In this document: positions 19,415-29,759 of the stretch, in pieces | Position numbering within the stretch: position 1 is the first letter of the stretch | How the letters are laid out: every line of letters starts with the position of its first letter | Assembly: GCF_037892425.1 (NCBI RefSeq) | Contig: NZ_JBBKTT010000002.1 | Location: 186,001-250,000 of the forward strand | Source: Lacibacter sp. H375 | GTDB taxonomy: Bacteria; Bacteroidota; Bacteroidia; Chitinophagales; Chitinophagaceae | Direction of reading: 5' to 3' | Length of the DNA: 64,000 nucleotides | The notes under the pieces: model-generated | Told to the model about the DNA's origin: nothing | What the model saw: the letters and a program-made list of their open reading frames with translations, nothing else | Database searches by the model: none | Made by a program: the position numbers and the translations under genes

Positions 19415-21196
19415 ATGTCAAATACAACAGAATTGACGATTAAAGAAAAAGATATTCAAAAGAAAGCTGAGAGTTCGAAAGCCTCGGGCTTGGTGGGGAG
19501 TGTATCCGGAAGTGTAGCTGTATTAGATGCTTTAATCAATGAAAATGTAAAGACCATCTTCGGTTATCCGGGTGGTGCAATAATGCCGATCTATGATGCA
19601 TTGTACGATTACAATGATCGTTTAGAGCATATTCTTGTTCGTCATGAGCAAGGTGCTATTCATGCAGCACAGGGTTTTGCAAGAGCAAGTGGTAAAACAG
19701 GTGTTGTGTTTGCAACAAGTGGTCCCGGTGCAACAAATCTTGTAACAGGTTTGGCTGATGCTATGATCGATTCAACACCATTGGTATGTATCACCGGACA
19801 AGTGTTTGCACATTTGTTGGGTACTGATGCATTCCAGGAAACTGATGTGATCAACATTACGACACCTGTAACAAAATGGAATCACCAGGTAACAGATGCA
19901 ACGGAGATTCCTGCTGCATTGGCAAAAGCATTTTACATCGCAGGTAGTGGTCGTCCCGGCCCAGTGTTGATAGATATTACCAAGAATGCACAAATGCAGT
20001 TGTTCGATTATGAAGGTTATAAAAAGTGTGAGCATATCCGAAGCTATCGTCCAAAACCAATTGTTCGTAAAAAATATATTGAAGAAGCAGCAAAGCTGAT
20101 CAATGAAGCAGAGCGTCCATTTGTGATTTTTGGTCAAGGTGTAATTCTTGGTAAAGCAGAAAAAGAATTCAAAGCCTTTATTGAAAAAGCGGGTATCCCA
20201 TCTGCATGGACTATCATGGGGATGAGTGCAATTCCAACAGATCATCCGTTAGGTGTTGGAATGTTGGGCATGCACGGTAACTATGGTCCGAATTTGTTGA
20301 CGAATGAATGTGATGTGTTGATTGCTGTTGGTATGCGTTTCGATGATCGTGTAACGGGTCGTTTAGATAAATATGCCAAGCAGGCAAAGGTGATTCATTT
20401 GGATATTGATCCTGCTGAAATTGATAAGAATGTAAAAACAACTGTTCCTGTTTGGGGCGATTGCAGAGAAACTTTACCAATGCTCACTGCTTTGGTTGAA
20501 AGCAAAGTATATCCGCAATGGTTACAGAAGTTCCATGATTGCATGACGAAAGAAAAGTCCTTGTGCATTGAACCGGAAATGAATCCATCAACAGATATTC
20601 TTACGATGGGTGAAGTGATAAAAGCATTGAATGAATTAACAGGCGGTGATGCAATCATTGTAACGGATGTTGGTCAGCACCAGATGGTAGCTTGTCGTTA
20701 TGCAGAAATGAATCAAACGAAAAGTAATATCACAAGTGGTGGTTTGGGTACAATGGGTTATGCATTGCCTGCAGCAATTGGCGCAGCGTATGGTGATCCG
20801 TCAAGAACAACAGTTGCCATTATTGGTGATGGTGGTTTCCAGATGACCTTACAGGAATTAGGAACCATCATGCAATTTAAACCAAACGTAAAAATTTTAA
20901 TTCTGAATAACCAGTTTTTAGGTATGGTGCGCCAATGGCAGCAACTGTTCCATGAAAAACGTTATTCGTTTGTTGATATCACCAGTCCTGATTTTGTAGC
21001 AGTGGCGAAAGGATATTATATCGATGGACAACGCATCAGCGAACGTTCAGAATTAAAAACTGCATTGAAAACAATGATCGATCATAACGGCAGCTATTTG
21101 CTGGAAGTAATGGTTGGTAAAGAAAACAATGTATTCCCGATGGTGCCACAGGGAAGAGGCGTATCGGAAATCGTATTAAGCAAAGAAGAAATCTAA
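19415..21196 (+). CDS. ilvB: Acetolactate synthase, large (catalytic) subunit
   Basis: 593 residues. The three ThDP-enzyme domains are present: the PYR domain with the catalytic Glu in VRHEQGAIHAAQGFARASGKTG, the middle FAD-binding domain, and the PP domain with GDGGFQMTLQELGTIMQFKPNVKILILNN. It condenses two pyruvates, or pyruvate and 2-oxobutyrate, as the committed step for Val/Leu and Ile. An extra N-terminal stretch of about 30 residues rich in Lys/Ser/Glu precedes the conserved core. It is followed 36 bp later by its regulatory subunit. Confidence 0.96.
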   Translation: MSNTTELTIKEKDIQKKAESSKASGLVGSVSGSVAVLDALINENVKTIFGYPGGAIMPIYDALYDYNDRLEHILVRHEQGAIHAAQGFARASGKTGVVFATSGPGATNLVTGLADAMIDSTPLVCITGQVFAHLLGTDAFQETDVINITTPVTKWNHQVTDATEIPAALAKAFYIAGSGRPGPVLIDITKNAQMQLFDYEGYKKCEHIRSYRPKPIVRKKYIEEAAKLINEAERPFVIFGQGVILGKAEKEFKAFIEKAGIPSAWTIMGMSAIPTDHPLGVGMLGMHGNYGPNLLTNECDVLIAVGMRFDDRVTGRLDKYAKQAKVIHLDIDPAEIDKNVKTTVPVWGDCRETLPMLTALVESKVYPQWLQKFHDCMTKEKSLCIEPEMNPSTDILTMGEVIKALNELTGGDAIIVTDVGQHQMVACRYAEMNQTKSNITSGGLGTMGYALPAAIGAAYGDPSRTTVAIIGDGGFQMTLQELGTIMQFKPNVKILILNNQFLGMVRQWQQLFHEKRYSFVDITSPDFVAVAKGYYIDGQRISERSELKTALKTMIDHNGSYLLEVMVGKENNVFPMVPQGRGVSEIVLSKEEI

Positions 21197-21232
21197 AGAA
21201 CCCCGGCAGGCGGTTTAGTAAAAACAAAGCAT

Positions 21233-21823
21233 ATGCAAAAACAGGAATACACCATAACGGTATATACAGAGAACCAGATCGGTTTATTGAACCGTATCGC
21301 TATTCTCTTTTCCAAGCGAAAGATCAATATTGAAAGTTTAAATACATCGCCGAGCGAAGTGGACAGTGTGCATCGTTTCACGATTGTGATCAACGAAACA
21401 GAAGAAGTGGTGCGTAAACTCTGCCGCCAGATCGAAAAACAGGTGGAAGTATTGAAAGCATATTACAATACAAATGAAGAGATCATTTGGCAGGAGCTGG
21501 CATTATACAAAGTGCCGACAGAAATTATTGCAGAAGAAGTAAAAGTAGAACGCCTTTTAAGTCAGTACGGTGCAAAGGCAGTAGTGATCCGTAAAGACTA
21601 TACGGTGTTTGAAGTAAGTGGTCAGCGTGATGAAACTGATGCATTCATTAAGGTACTCGAACCCTACGGATTGATTGAATTTGTACGCTCTGCAAGAGTG
21701 GCGATCATTAAAGCAAGTGATGGCTTCCACAAAAAACTGAAAGAGTTTGAATACCGTGAGCCAAGTGAAGAAGTGATCGAGAACGAATACCTGGATAAAG
21801 GTGAAGAAGTATTTACAATGTAA
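21233..21823 (+). CDS. ilvN: Acetolactate synthase, small (regulatory) subunit
   Basis: 196 residues. An N-terminal ACT domain (about 4-78: YTITVYTENQIGLLNRIAILFSKRKINIESLNTS) is followed by the ALS small-subunit C-terminal domain. It activates the large subunit and makes it sensitive to valine or related end products. The residue length is nearer to IlvH-type subunits, so ilvH would be an equally valid symbol. The next gene begins 6 bp after the stop. Confidence 0.92.
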   Translation: MQKQEYTITVYTENQIGLLNRIAILFSKRKINIESLNTSPSEVDSVHRFTIVINETEEVVRKLCRQIEKQVEVLKAYYNTNEEIIWQELALYKVPTEIIAEEVKVERLLSQYGAKAVVIRKDYTVFEVSGQRDETDAFIKVLEPYGLIEFVRSARVAIIKASDGFHKKLKEFEYREPSEEVIENEYLDKGEEVFTM

Positions 21824-21829
21824 AACAGG

Positions 21830-22294
21830 ATGAAAGAGCAATTTGATTTAATCAGACAAACAAGGGCACGTTTCATTGATCTTGTAAATGGGTTATCCAT
21901 TGAAGAACTGAATGAAATTCCTGCAGGCATGAACAACAATATTGCCTGGAATTTTGGCCATATCATTACAGCTCAACAAGGGTTGTGCAATGGACTTTCA
22001 GGAGTTGAATTGGATGTGCCGGATGAACTTACTGCAGGGTTTAAAAAAGGAACAAAGCCTGAAGGGTTTATCAGCCAGGAAGAAATTGAAGTGTTGAAAG
22101 AGTATGCAATGTCGTGCATTGATGAGCTTGAAAAAGGATTGAGTGAAAACGTTTTTGTTCAATACAAGACCTATACAACATCCTATGGCTATACATTAAA
22201 TAACATTGAAGACGCCGTTCGGTTTGTGATGGTACATGATGCATTACACCTCGGTTACGCAATGGCAATCAGAAGAAATCTTTCAAAAAAATAA
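21830..22294 (+). CDS. DinB-like four-helix protein within the ilv operon
   Basis: 154 residues, a four-helix-bundle DinB superfamily protein. The typical metal ligands are His44 (WNFGHII), His136 and His140 (VHDALHLGY). Family members are metal-dependent and include thiol transferases (bacillithiol, mycothiol type). The true role here is unknown. It is wedged between ilvN (6 bp upstream) and ilvC (34 bp downstream), so it must be co-transcribed with the pathway although no known step needs it. A second, dissimilar DinB-like protein is at 51416. Confidence 0.8.
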   Translation: MKEQFDLIRQTRARFIDLVNGLSIEELNEIPAGMNNNIAWNFGHIITAQQGLCNGLSGVELDVPDELTAGFKKGTKPEGFISQEEIEVLKEYAMSCIDELEKGLSENVFVQYKTYTTSYGYTLNNIEDAVRFVMVHDALHLGYAMAIRRNLSKK

Positions 22295-22328
22295 ACATTT
22301 AAAATCAAACAAAAAATAAGAACAGAAA

Positions 22329-23813
22329 ATGGCAAATTACTTTAACACACTTCCGCTCAGGGAACAGTTGAACCAGCTTGGTGTATGTGAATTCATGGAT
22401 CGTAGTGAGTTTGCGGATGGTGTGAATGCATTATTGGGAAAAAAGATCGTCATCGTAGGTTGCGGTGCACAAGGTTTGAACCAAGGATTAAATATGCGTG
22501 ATTCAGGATTGGATATTTCGTACACGTTACGTAAGGAAGCAATTGCCGAAAAACGTGCGTCATGGAAAAATGCAACAGAGAATGGTTTTACTGTTGGTAC
22601 TTATGAAGAACTGATTCCTACTGCTGATCTTGTATTAAACTTAACTCCCGATAAACAGCATACGTCAGTAATTAAAGCTATCATGCCATTGATGAAACAA
22701 GGTTCTACTTTGTCTTACTCACATGGTTTTAATATTGTTGAAGAAGGCACACAGATCCGTAAAGATATTACAGTGATCATGGTGGCACCTAAATGCCCGG
22801 GTACTGAAGTGCGTGAAGAATACAAGCGTGGCTTTGGTGTACCAACACTTATTGCTGTGCATCCGGAAAATGATCCTGAAGGAAAAGGTTTGATCCAGGC
22901 AAAAGCATATGCTGCTGCAACCGGTGGTCATCGTGCAGGTGTGTTGCGTTCATCGTTTGTTGCCGAAGTAAAATCGGATCTTATGGGTGAGCAAACCATT
23001 TTGTGTGGTGTATTACAAACAGGTTCTATTCTTGCATTTGATAAAATGGTTGAGAAAGGAATTGAACCTTCTTATGCATCTAAGCTTATTCAATACGGTT
23101 GGGAAGTTGTAACCGAAGCGTTGAAGCATGGTGGTGTTACTGCAATGATGGATCGTTTATCAAACCCGGCTAAGATCAAAGCATTTGAACTGTCAACCGA
23201 AATTAAAAATATCTGGCGTCCATTGTTCCAGAAGCACCAGGACGATATCATGAGCGGCGAATTTTCTTCAACCATGATGAAAGACTGGGCGAACGATGAT
23301 AAAAATCTTTTGACATGGCGCAAAGCAACCGGTGAAACTGCATTTGAAAAAACTGCACCAACATCAGCAAAAATTTCTGAACAGGAATATTTCGATAATG
23401 GATTGTTACTCGTTGCGTTCGTTCGTGCAGGTGTTGAGCTTGCATTTGAAACCATGGTGGCTTCAGGTATTAAAGCAGAATCTGCTTACTACGAATCATT
23501 ACACGAAACTCCGTTAATCGCAAACACGATTGCACGTAAGAAGTTGTTTGAAATGAACCGTGTAATTTCTGATACAGCTGAGTATGGTTGCTACCTGTTC
23601 GATCATGCAGCTAAACCAATGCTGAAAGAATTCATGAAAACGATTGATACAGATGTGATCGGTAAAAACTTCAACGAAGGCAAAGATGCCGGTGTTGATA
23701 ACAAAGAACTGATTGCTGTAAATCATATTCTCCGTTCACACCCCGTCGAAAAAGTAGGTGCGGTATTGCGTAAAGCAATGACGGATATGAAAGTGATCAA
23801 TACATCCGCATAA
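22329..23813 (+). CDS. ilvC: Ketol-acid reductoisomerase (class II, long form)
   Basis: 494 residues, the long class II type. The NADPH-binding Rossmann motif is [29 protein letters not shown] near 35-65. Two copies of the knotted helical domain follow (metal ligands around [15 protein letters not shown] and the later [21 protein letters not shown]). It converts acetolactate or acetohydroxybutyrate to the dihydroxy acid, feeding ilvD. It is followed 1 bp later by ilvA, so translation is probably coupled. Confidence 0.96.
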   Translation: MANYFNTLPLREQLNQLGVCEFMDRSEFADGVNALLGKKIVIVGCGAQGLNQGLNMRDSGLDISYTLRKEAIAEKRASWKNATENGFTVGTYEELIPTADLVLNLTPDKQHTSVIKAIMPLMKQGSTLSYSHGFNIVEEGTQIRKDITVIMVAPKCPGTEVREEYKRGFGVPTLIAVHPENDPEGKGLIQAKAYAAATGGHRAGVLRSSFVAEVKSDLMGEQTILCGVLQTGSILAFDKMVEKGIEPSYASKLIQYGWEVVTEALKHGGVTAMMDRLSNPAKIKAFELSTEIKNIWRPLFQKHQDDIMSGEFSSTMMKDWANDDKNLLTWRKATGETAFEKTAPTSAKISEQEYFDNGLLLVAFVRAGVELAFETMVASGIKAESAYYESLHETPLIANTIARKKLFEMNRVISDTAEYGCYLFDHAAKPMLKEFMKTIDTDVIGKNFNEGKDAGVDNKELIAVNHILRSHPVEKVGAVLRKAMTDMKVINTSA

Positions 23814-23814
23814 C

Positions 23815-25068
23815 ATGTATATAACTTCGAACGATACAAAGCTTGACTTCACCGGCGCAGCACTGCGTATTAAAAAAGTAGTGCACAAAACGCCATTGCA
23901 GTTAAGCCGCAGTCTATCGAAGAAGTATGAATGCAAGGTTTATCTCAAGCGGGAAGACCTGCAGGTGGTACGCAGCTATAAAATTCGTGGTGCGTATAAT
24001 ATGATGAGCAGTTTGCCTGCTGACACATTAGCAAAAGGCGTAGTTTGTGCCAGTGCCGGTAATCATGCGCAAGGGTTTGCATACAGTTGTAAAAAGCTCA
24101 ATGCAAAAGGTGTGGTGTTTATGCCGGTGATAACGCCTAATCAAAAGATCACACAAACAAAAATGTTTGGCGAGGATTTTATTGAAGTGCTTTTGGTGGG
24201 CGACACGTTTGATGATTGTGCAGCAGCAGCCAAAATTTATACAGAAGAAAATGGCTTAACATTTATCCCGCCCTTTGATGATCTGCGCATCATTGAAGGG
24301 CAGGGTACTGTTGGCGTTGAAGTGTTGGAAGAACAAAGTGATATTGATTATGTGTTCATTCCTGTTGGCGGTGGTGGGTTAAGTGCAGGCATTGGCTCTT
24401 ACTTCAAAACTTATTCACCCAAAACAAAAATTATTGGTCTCGAACCCGAAGGTGCTCCTTCAATGAAAGAAGCGTTGGCAGCTGGTCATCCGGTAACAGT
24501 AGAAAATATTGATCGTTTTGTTGATGGTGCTGCGGTAAAACGTGTAGGCGATGTAACCTTCAGCATCTGTAAGGATGTGTTGGACGATATGCACCTTGTT
24601 AACGAAGGAAAAATATGTTCAACAATTCTGAAGCTGTACAACGAAGATGCCATTGTAGTTGAACCAGCCGGGGCATTAAGTATAGCTTCTTTGGATGATT
24701 ATGCCGATGAGATCAAAGGAAAAGTTGTTGTGTGTATTGTAAGTGGCAGTAATAATGATATCGATCGCATGCAGGAGATCAAAGAACGAAGCCTCCAGCA
24801 TGAAGGGCTGAAACACTATTTCCTTATCCGTTTTGCACAACGTCCCGGTGCATTAAAAGAATTTGTAAATTATGTACTCGGTGAAAATGATGACATTACA
24901 CGTTTTGAGTACATGCAGAAGCATAATAAGGAAACAGGTCCGGCATTGGTGGGAGTTGAGCTGCGGAGCAGGACGGACTATGATGCGCTTTTAACCAATA
25001 TGAAAAAGTACCAGATTAACTTTACGGAACTGAATAAGAACGACAACCTATTTGGTTACCTGGTGTGA
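23815..25068 (+). CDS. ilvA: Threonine dehydratase, single-ACT short form
   Basis: 417 residues. PLP-dependent beta-family fold with the Schiff-base Lys56 in RSYKIRGAYNMM, the SAGNHAQGFAYS loop and the glycine-rich PVGGGGLSAGIGSY phosphate cup. It deaminates threonine to 2-oxobutyrate, the entry to isoleucine. The C-terminal part (about 335-417, YFLIRFAQRPGALKEFV) is one ACT-like domain rather than the two of the 514-residue E. coli enzyme, so isoleucine feedback may differ. It is the last gene of the ilv operon, and operon context favours the biosynthetic enzyme over the catabolic one. Confidence 0.92.
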   Translation: MYITSNDTKLDFTGAALRIKKVVHKTPLQLSRSLSKKYECKVYLKREDLQVVRSYKIRGAYNMMSSLPADTLAKGVVCASAGNHAQGFAYSCKKLNAKGVVFMPVITPNQKITQTKMFGEDFIEVLLVGDTFDDCAAAAKIYTEENGLTFIPPFDDLRIIEGQGTVGVEVLEEQSDIDYVFIPVGGGGLSAGIGSYFKTYSPKTKIIGLEPEGAPSMKEALAAGHPVTVENIDRFVDGAAVKRVGDVTFSICKDVLDDMHLVNEGKICSTILKLYNEDAIVVEPAGALSIASLDDYADEIKGKVVVCIVSGSNNDIDRMQEIKERSLQHEGLKHYFLIRFAQRPGALKEFVNYVLGENDDITRFEYMQKHNKETGPALVGVELRSRTDYDALLTNMKKYQINFTELNKNDNLFGYLV

Positions 25069-25089
25069 TATTTCTGTTAGAAATATCAC
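25065..25089 (+). repeat. Perfect 10-bp inverted repeat overlapping the ilvA stop
   Basis: GTGATATTTC, loop TGTTA, GAAATATCAC. The stop codon lies inside the left arm. No T run follows, so it is more likely a 3' mRNA-stabilising hairpin or weak terminator than a standard intrinsic terminator. Confidence 0.5.
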
Positions 25090-25149
25090 ATATCCTACAA
25101 CAGGTGTTAGTTGTTTTATTTGGTAATTTTAAGCGATTGCTTGCTATTA

Positions 25150-25165
25150 CAGGTTTAAAAACCTG
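25150..25165. promoter_or_regulatory. Palindrome upstream of gltB
   Basis: CAGGTTTAAAAACCTG, seven-base arms around AA, centred about 45 bp before the gltB ATG in the 134-bp gap after ilvA. Size and position suit a dimeric regulator site, but nothing identifies the regulator. Confidence 0.35.
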
Positions 25166-25202
25166 ACTTGAATAATATTTTTCATCAAAACTTGCATGTA
25201 GA

Positions 25203-28200
25203 ATGGCAGGCAACCAAGGTTTATATAACCCGGCATTTGAACACGATGCTTGTGGTATCGGCTTCGTAGCGAGTATTAAAGGCTACAAATCACATCAGCA
25301 TATCAGTGATGCGTTAACTGTGTTGGAAAACATGGAGCATCGTGGTGCGTGTGGCTGTGAAAATAATACCGGCGATGGCGCAGGTATTATGATTCAGACT
25401 CCACATGAGTTCTTCTTTGAAGAATGTTTAAAGCTGGGTGTTCATCTCCCATCATTTGGAAAGTATGGCGTGGGCGTTTTGTTTTTCCCCAAGGAAATAA
25501 AACTCCGTGAAGAGTGTCGTGATATTTTCAATCGCACAGCTGAGAAGCTGGGATTGGAAATTTTGACCTACAGGAAAGTGCCGGTAAATCCTGATGGTAT
25601 CGGTCCAACAGCGTTGAGTGTTGAGCCTGAAATGGAACATGTCTTTGTTGCATGTCCTGATCATATCACCAATCCTGATGAGTTTGAACGCAAGTTGTTT
25701 GTGTTACGTAATCATGCAACACATTTAATTAACAGCACTGTTAAGAAAGATGCCATTGGTTTTTACATTGCCTCACTTTCTTATAAAACAGTTGTGTATA
25801 AAGGACAACTGACCAGCGGACAGGTGCGTGGTTATTTTCCTGATCTTAATAATAAAAGAGTGGTGAGTGCTTTTGGCTTGGTGCACAGCCGCTTTGCTAC
25901 CAATACATTTCCTTCCTGGAAATTGGCACAGCCATTCCGCTTCATTGCACACAATGGTGAGATCAATACGTTGCAAGGAAACCTCAACTGGTTAAAATCA
26001 AGTGAGCATGGTTTCACTTCTCCCAACTTCACGAAAGATGAAATGGAGATGTTGTTGCCGATTGTAACAGGTGGTCAGTCAGATTCTGCATGTCTGGATA
26101 ATATGATCGAATTACTGGCAATGACAGGCCGTTCATTACCGCATGTAATGATGATGTTGATCCCTGAAGCTTGGGATGATAATGATCAGATGGATCCGTT
26201 GAAGAAAGCATTCTATGAATACCATGCATCGATCATGGAACCATGGGATGGTCCTGCATCCATTTCATTTACTGATGGAAAAATTATTGGTGCTACGTTA
26301 GATCGTAATGGTCTTCGTCCTTCACGTTACTGCATTACTTCCGATGATCGTGTGATCATGGCAAGTGAAACAGGAACTGTGTGGGTTGATCCAAAAACAA
26401 TTGTGAAGAAAGGTCGTTTGCATCCGGGTAAAATGTTTGTGGTGGATATGGAGCAGGGACGCATCATCAGTGATGAAGAACTGAAACAAACCATCTGTTC
26501 ACAAAAACCATATGCAGATTGGCTGAATCAAAATAAAATTCGTCTTGAAGAATTGCCTGAACCACGTGTTGCGTTTACGCATCTCAGTGATGAAAGCATT
26601 CATAAATATCAAAAGGCATTCGGTTATTCAACTGAAGATATTGATACCATCATTAAGCCAATGGCCATTGATGGGAAAGAACCAATTGGTTCGATGGGAA
26701 CTGACACGCCATTGGCAGTACTCAGTGATCAACCTCAGCATTTAACTTCTTACTTCAAACAATTATTTGCACAGGTAACAAACCCACCGATCGATCCTAT
26801 TCGTGAACGCATGGTGATGAGTCTTGCTGCTTTCGTTGGTAACAACGGTAATTTGCTGGAAGAAGATCCGATGCATTGCCATACAGTTGCGTTAAAGCAA
26901 CCGGTTCTTACCAGTAGTGATCTGGAAAAGATCAGAAGTATTGATACAGGTAAGTTCCAGGCAAAAACGATTCAGATCTATTTCCGTGCAGATGGCAAAC
27001 CAGGTTCTTTGAAAGCTGGTCTTGATCGTATCTGCCGTTATGCAGAAGATTCGGTGAATGATGGCTTTGAAGTATTGATTCTTTGCGATCGTGCTGTTGA
27101 TAGTGACCATGCTGCTATTCCTTCTTTGTTAGCAACTGCTGCCGTACACCATCATCTTATTCGTAAAGGATTACGTGGACAGGTTGGTATTGTTGTAGAA
27201 GCCGGTGATGTGTGGGAAGTTCACCACTTTGCATGTTTGCTTGCGTTTGGTGCAACAGCTATTAACCCATACTTAGCGTTGGCTTCAATACGTAATATGA
27301 AAGTGAACGGATCACTTGAAACAAATCTTGAGTGGGAAGCGTTGCGTAAGAATTACGTGAAAGCAGTTTGTGATGGTTTGTTGAAGGTATTCTCTAAGAT
27401 GGGAATCTCTACTTTGCAATCATATCAAGGTGCACAGATATTGGAAATACTTGGTTTGAACCAGGAAGTGGTTGATAAATATTTCACAGGTGCAACAAGC
27501 CGTATACAAGGTATAGGGCTTGAAGAAATTGCAAAAGAAGCATTGGTGAAACATTACTTTGCTTTCAGCAAAAAAGATGTGCCTGTTGATCGATTGCCTG
27601 TTGGTGGTGTGTATCAATGGAAACGCAAAGGCGAATTCCATCTGTTCAACCCAACTACTATTCACTTGTTGCAATATGCAACCAAGATGAATGATTATGC
27701 AACGTTCAAAAAATATACGAAGCATGTAAATGATCAGAGCGAAAAAGCGGCAACACTCAGAAGTATGTTTGAGTTTAAACGCAATCGCCCTGCAATCAGT
27801 ATTGATGAAGTTGAATCTGCTGAAGCTATTTACAAACGTTTTGCTACAGGTGCTATGAGCTTTGGTTCTATCTCCTGGGAAGCACATACAACATTGGCTA
27901 TTGCTATGAACCGCTTAGGCGGTAAGAGCAATACCGGTGAAGGTGGTGAAGATGAACGTCGTTATGATCGTTTACCAAACGGTGACAGCATGCGTTCTGC
28001 AATTAAGCAGGTTGCATCTGCACGTTTTGGTGTAACAAGTTTGTATCTCACTGAAGCTGATGAATTACAGATTAAAATGGCGCAGGGTGCTAAGCCTGGT
28101 GAAGGTGGACAATTGCCCGGTCATAAAGTTGATGAATGGATCGGTAAAACACGTCACTCAACACCTGGTGTTGGGTTGATCTCTCCGCCTCCGCATCACG

Positions 28201-29720
28201 ATATTTATTCAATTGAAGATCTTGCTCAATTAATATTTGATCTCAAGAATGCAAACCGTGCTGCACGTATCAATGTGAAGCTGGTAAGTAAAGCAGGTGT
28301 GGGTACCATTGCTGCCGGTGTTACAAAAGCGAAGGCTGATGTGGTATTGATTAGCGGACATGATGGTGGTACAGGTGCATCTCCAATTTCATCGATCAAA
28401 CATGCCGGTCTTCCTTGGGAACTTGGTTTGGCTGAGGCACATCAAACACTGGTGAAAAATAAATTACGTAGTCGTGTAGTTGTGCAGGCCGATGGACAGA
28501 TGAAAACCGGTCGTGATATTGCCATTGCTGCATTACTTGGTGCAGAAGAGTGGGGTGTTGCAACTGCAGCTCTTGTTGTTGAAGGTTGTATCATGATGCG
28601 TAAGTGTCATCTCAATACTTGCCCTGTTGGTGTTGCTACCCAAGATCCCGAATTACGTAAACGTTTTACAGGTAATGCAGATCATGTGGTTAACTTCTTC
28701 CGCTTTATGGTGCAGGAGTTAAGAGAGATCATGGCAGAACTTGGTTTCAAAACAGTAAATGAAATGATTGGCCAGGTTGATTGTTTACAGATGAGAGAGA
28801 ATATCAATCACTGGAAATTCAGCAAACTTGATCTTTCGCCGATTTTATACAAAGAACCTGCTTCAGAATTTACAGGATTGTATCGCACTGAAGAACAGGA
28901 TCATGGTTTAACAGAAGTACTCGATTGGAAATTATTAGCAGCTGCAAAACCGGCATTAGAGAAGAAAGAAAAAATAACTGCTTCATTCGAAATAAAGAAT
29001 ACTGATCGTACTGCAGGTACTATCTTATCAAACGAGATCACGAAGAAATTCCGTGCAGAAGGATTACCTGCTGATACCATTCATTTCAAATTCACAGGTA
29101 CAGCCGGACAAAGCTTTGGTGCATTTAATACCAAAGGTGTTACCCTGGAACTGGAAGGTGATGCAAATGATTATTTCGGTAAAGGATTAAGTGGTGCAAG
29201 GCTGGTTGTTTATCCTCCAAAAGCTTCAACATTTACACCTGAAGAAAACATCATCATTGGAAACGTTGCGTTCTATGGTGCAACAGATGGTGAAGCGTTC
29301 ATTCGTGGTAAAGCAGGTGAGCGTTTTGCTGTTCGAAACTCAGGAGCAAGTGTGGTTGTTGAAAGTGTTGGTGATCATGGTTGCGAATACATGACAGGCG
29401 GTAGAGTGGTGATTCTTGGAGATACCGGACGCAACTTCGCTGCAGGTATGAGTGGTGGTATTGCTTATGTATATGATGTGAAAGTAAAATTTGCAATTAA
29501 CTGCAATAAGGAAATGGTTGATCTTGATCCGGTGAGTGATGAAGATGCGGTTGAGTTAAAGCAAATGATCAGCAAGCATTACGAATACACGGGAAGTACA
29601 GTTGCAAAATTTGTGTTAGATGATTTTGAAAATCAGCTTCAGCATTTTGTGAAAGTGTTCCCAAGCGATTACAAGAAAGTTGTTCTGAAGAGCAAACAAA
29701 CAATCACTGTCGGTAAATAA
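25203..29720 (+). CDS. gltB: Glutamate synthase, large subunit
   Basis: 1505 residues. N-terminal class II glutaminase domain with the expected nucleophile Cys17 (EHDACGIGFVAS), which should be exposed by removal of the first 16 residues. The central domain follows, then the FMN-binding synthase domain (GEGGEDERRY, SGHDGGTGASPISSIKHAG), the 3Fe-4S cysteines in CIMMRKCHLNTCPVGVATQD, and the C-terminal beta-helix GXGXG domain (GEAFIRGKAGERFAVRNSGA). It makes two glutamates from glutamine and 2-oxoglutarate together with GltD. Glutamate is the amino donor for ilvE just upstream. Confidence 0.97.
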   Translation: MAGNQGLYNPAFEHDACGIGFVASIKGYKSHQHISDALTVLENMEHRGACGCENNTGDGAGIMIQTPHEFFFEECLKLGVHLPSFGKYGVGVLFFPKEIKLREECRDIFNRTAEKLGLEILTYRKVPVNPDGIGPTALSVEPEMEHVFVACPDHITNPDEFERKLFVLRNHATHLINSTVKKDAIGFYIASLSYKTVVYKGQLTSGQVRGYFPDLNNKRVVSAFGLVHSRFATNTFPSWKLAQPFRFIAHNGEINTLQGNLNWLKSSEHGFTSPNFTKDEMEMLLPIVTGGQSDSACLDNMIELLAMTGRSLPHVMMMLIPEAWDDNDQMDPLKKAFYEYHASIMEPWDGPASISFTDGKIIGATLDRNGLRPSRYCITSDDRVIMASETGTVWVDPKTIVKKGRLHPGKMFVVDMEQGRIISDEELKQTICSQKPYADWLNQNKIRLEELPEPRVAFTHLSDESIHKYQKAFGYSTEDIDTIIKPMAIDGKEPIGSMGTDTPLAVLSDQPQHLTSYFKQLFAQVTNPPIDPIRERMVMSLAAFVGNNGNLLEEDPMHCHTVALKQPVLTSSDLEKIRSIDTGKFQAKTIQIYFRADGKPGSLKAGLDRICRYAEDSVNDGFEVLILCDRAVDSDHAAIPSLLATAAVHHHLIRKGLRGQVGIVVEAGDVWEVHHFACLLAFGATAINPYLALASIRNMKVNGSLETNLEWEALRKNYVKAVCDGLLKVFSKMGISTLQSYQGAQILEILGLNQEVVDKYFTGATSRIQGIGLEEIAKEALVKHYFAFSKKDVPVDRLPVGGVYQWKRKGEFHLFNPTTIHLLQYATKMNDYATFKKYTKHVNDQSEKAATLRSMFEFKRNRPAISIDEVESAEAIYKRFATGAMSFGSISWEAHTTLAIAMNRLGGKSNTGEGGEDERRYDRLPNGDSMRSAIKQVASARFGVTSLYLTEADELQIKMAQGAKPGEGGQLPGHKVDEWIGKTRHSTPGVGLISPPPHHDIYSIEDLAQLIFDLKNANRAARINVKLVSKAGVGTIAAGVTKAKADVVLISGHDGGTGASPISSIKHAGLPWELGLAEAHQTLVKNKLRSRVVVQADGQMKTGRDIAIAALLGAEEWGVATAALVVEGCIMMRKCHLNTCPVGVATQDPELRKRFTGNADHVVNFFRFMVQELREIMAELGFKTVNEMIGQVDCLQMRENINHWKFSKLDLSPILYKEPASEFTGLYRTEEQDHGLTEVLDWKLLAAAKPALEKKEKITASFEIKNTDRTAGTILSNEITKKFRAEGLPADTIHFKFTGTAGQSFGAFNTKGVTLELEGDANDYFGKGLSGARLVVYPPKASTFTPEENIIIGNVAFYGATDGEAFIRGKAGERFAVRNSGASVVVESVGDHGCEYMTGGRVVILGDTGRNFAAGMSGGIAYVYDVKVKFAINCNKEMVDLDPVSDEDAVELKQMISKHYEYTGSTVAKFVLDDFENQLQHFVKVFPSDYKKVVLKSKQTITVGK

Positions 29721-29759
29721 TTATCACTAACTAAGAAACGGAAAAAATAAATCGTTCTC

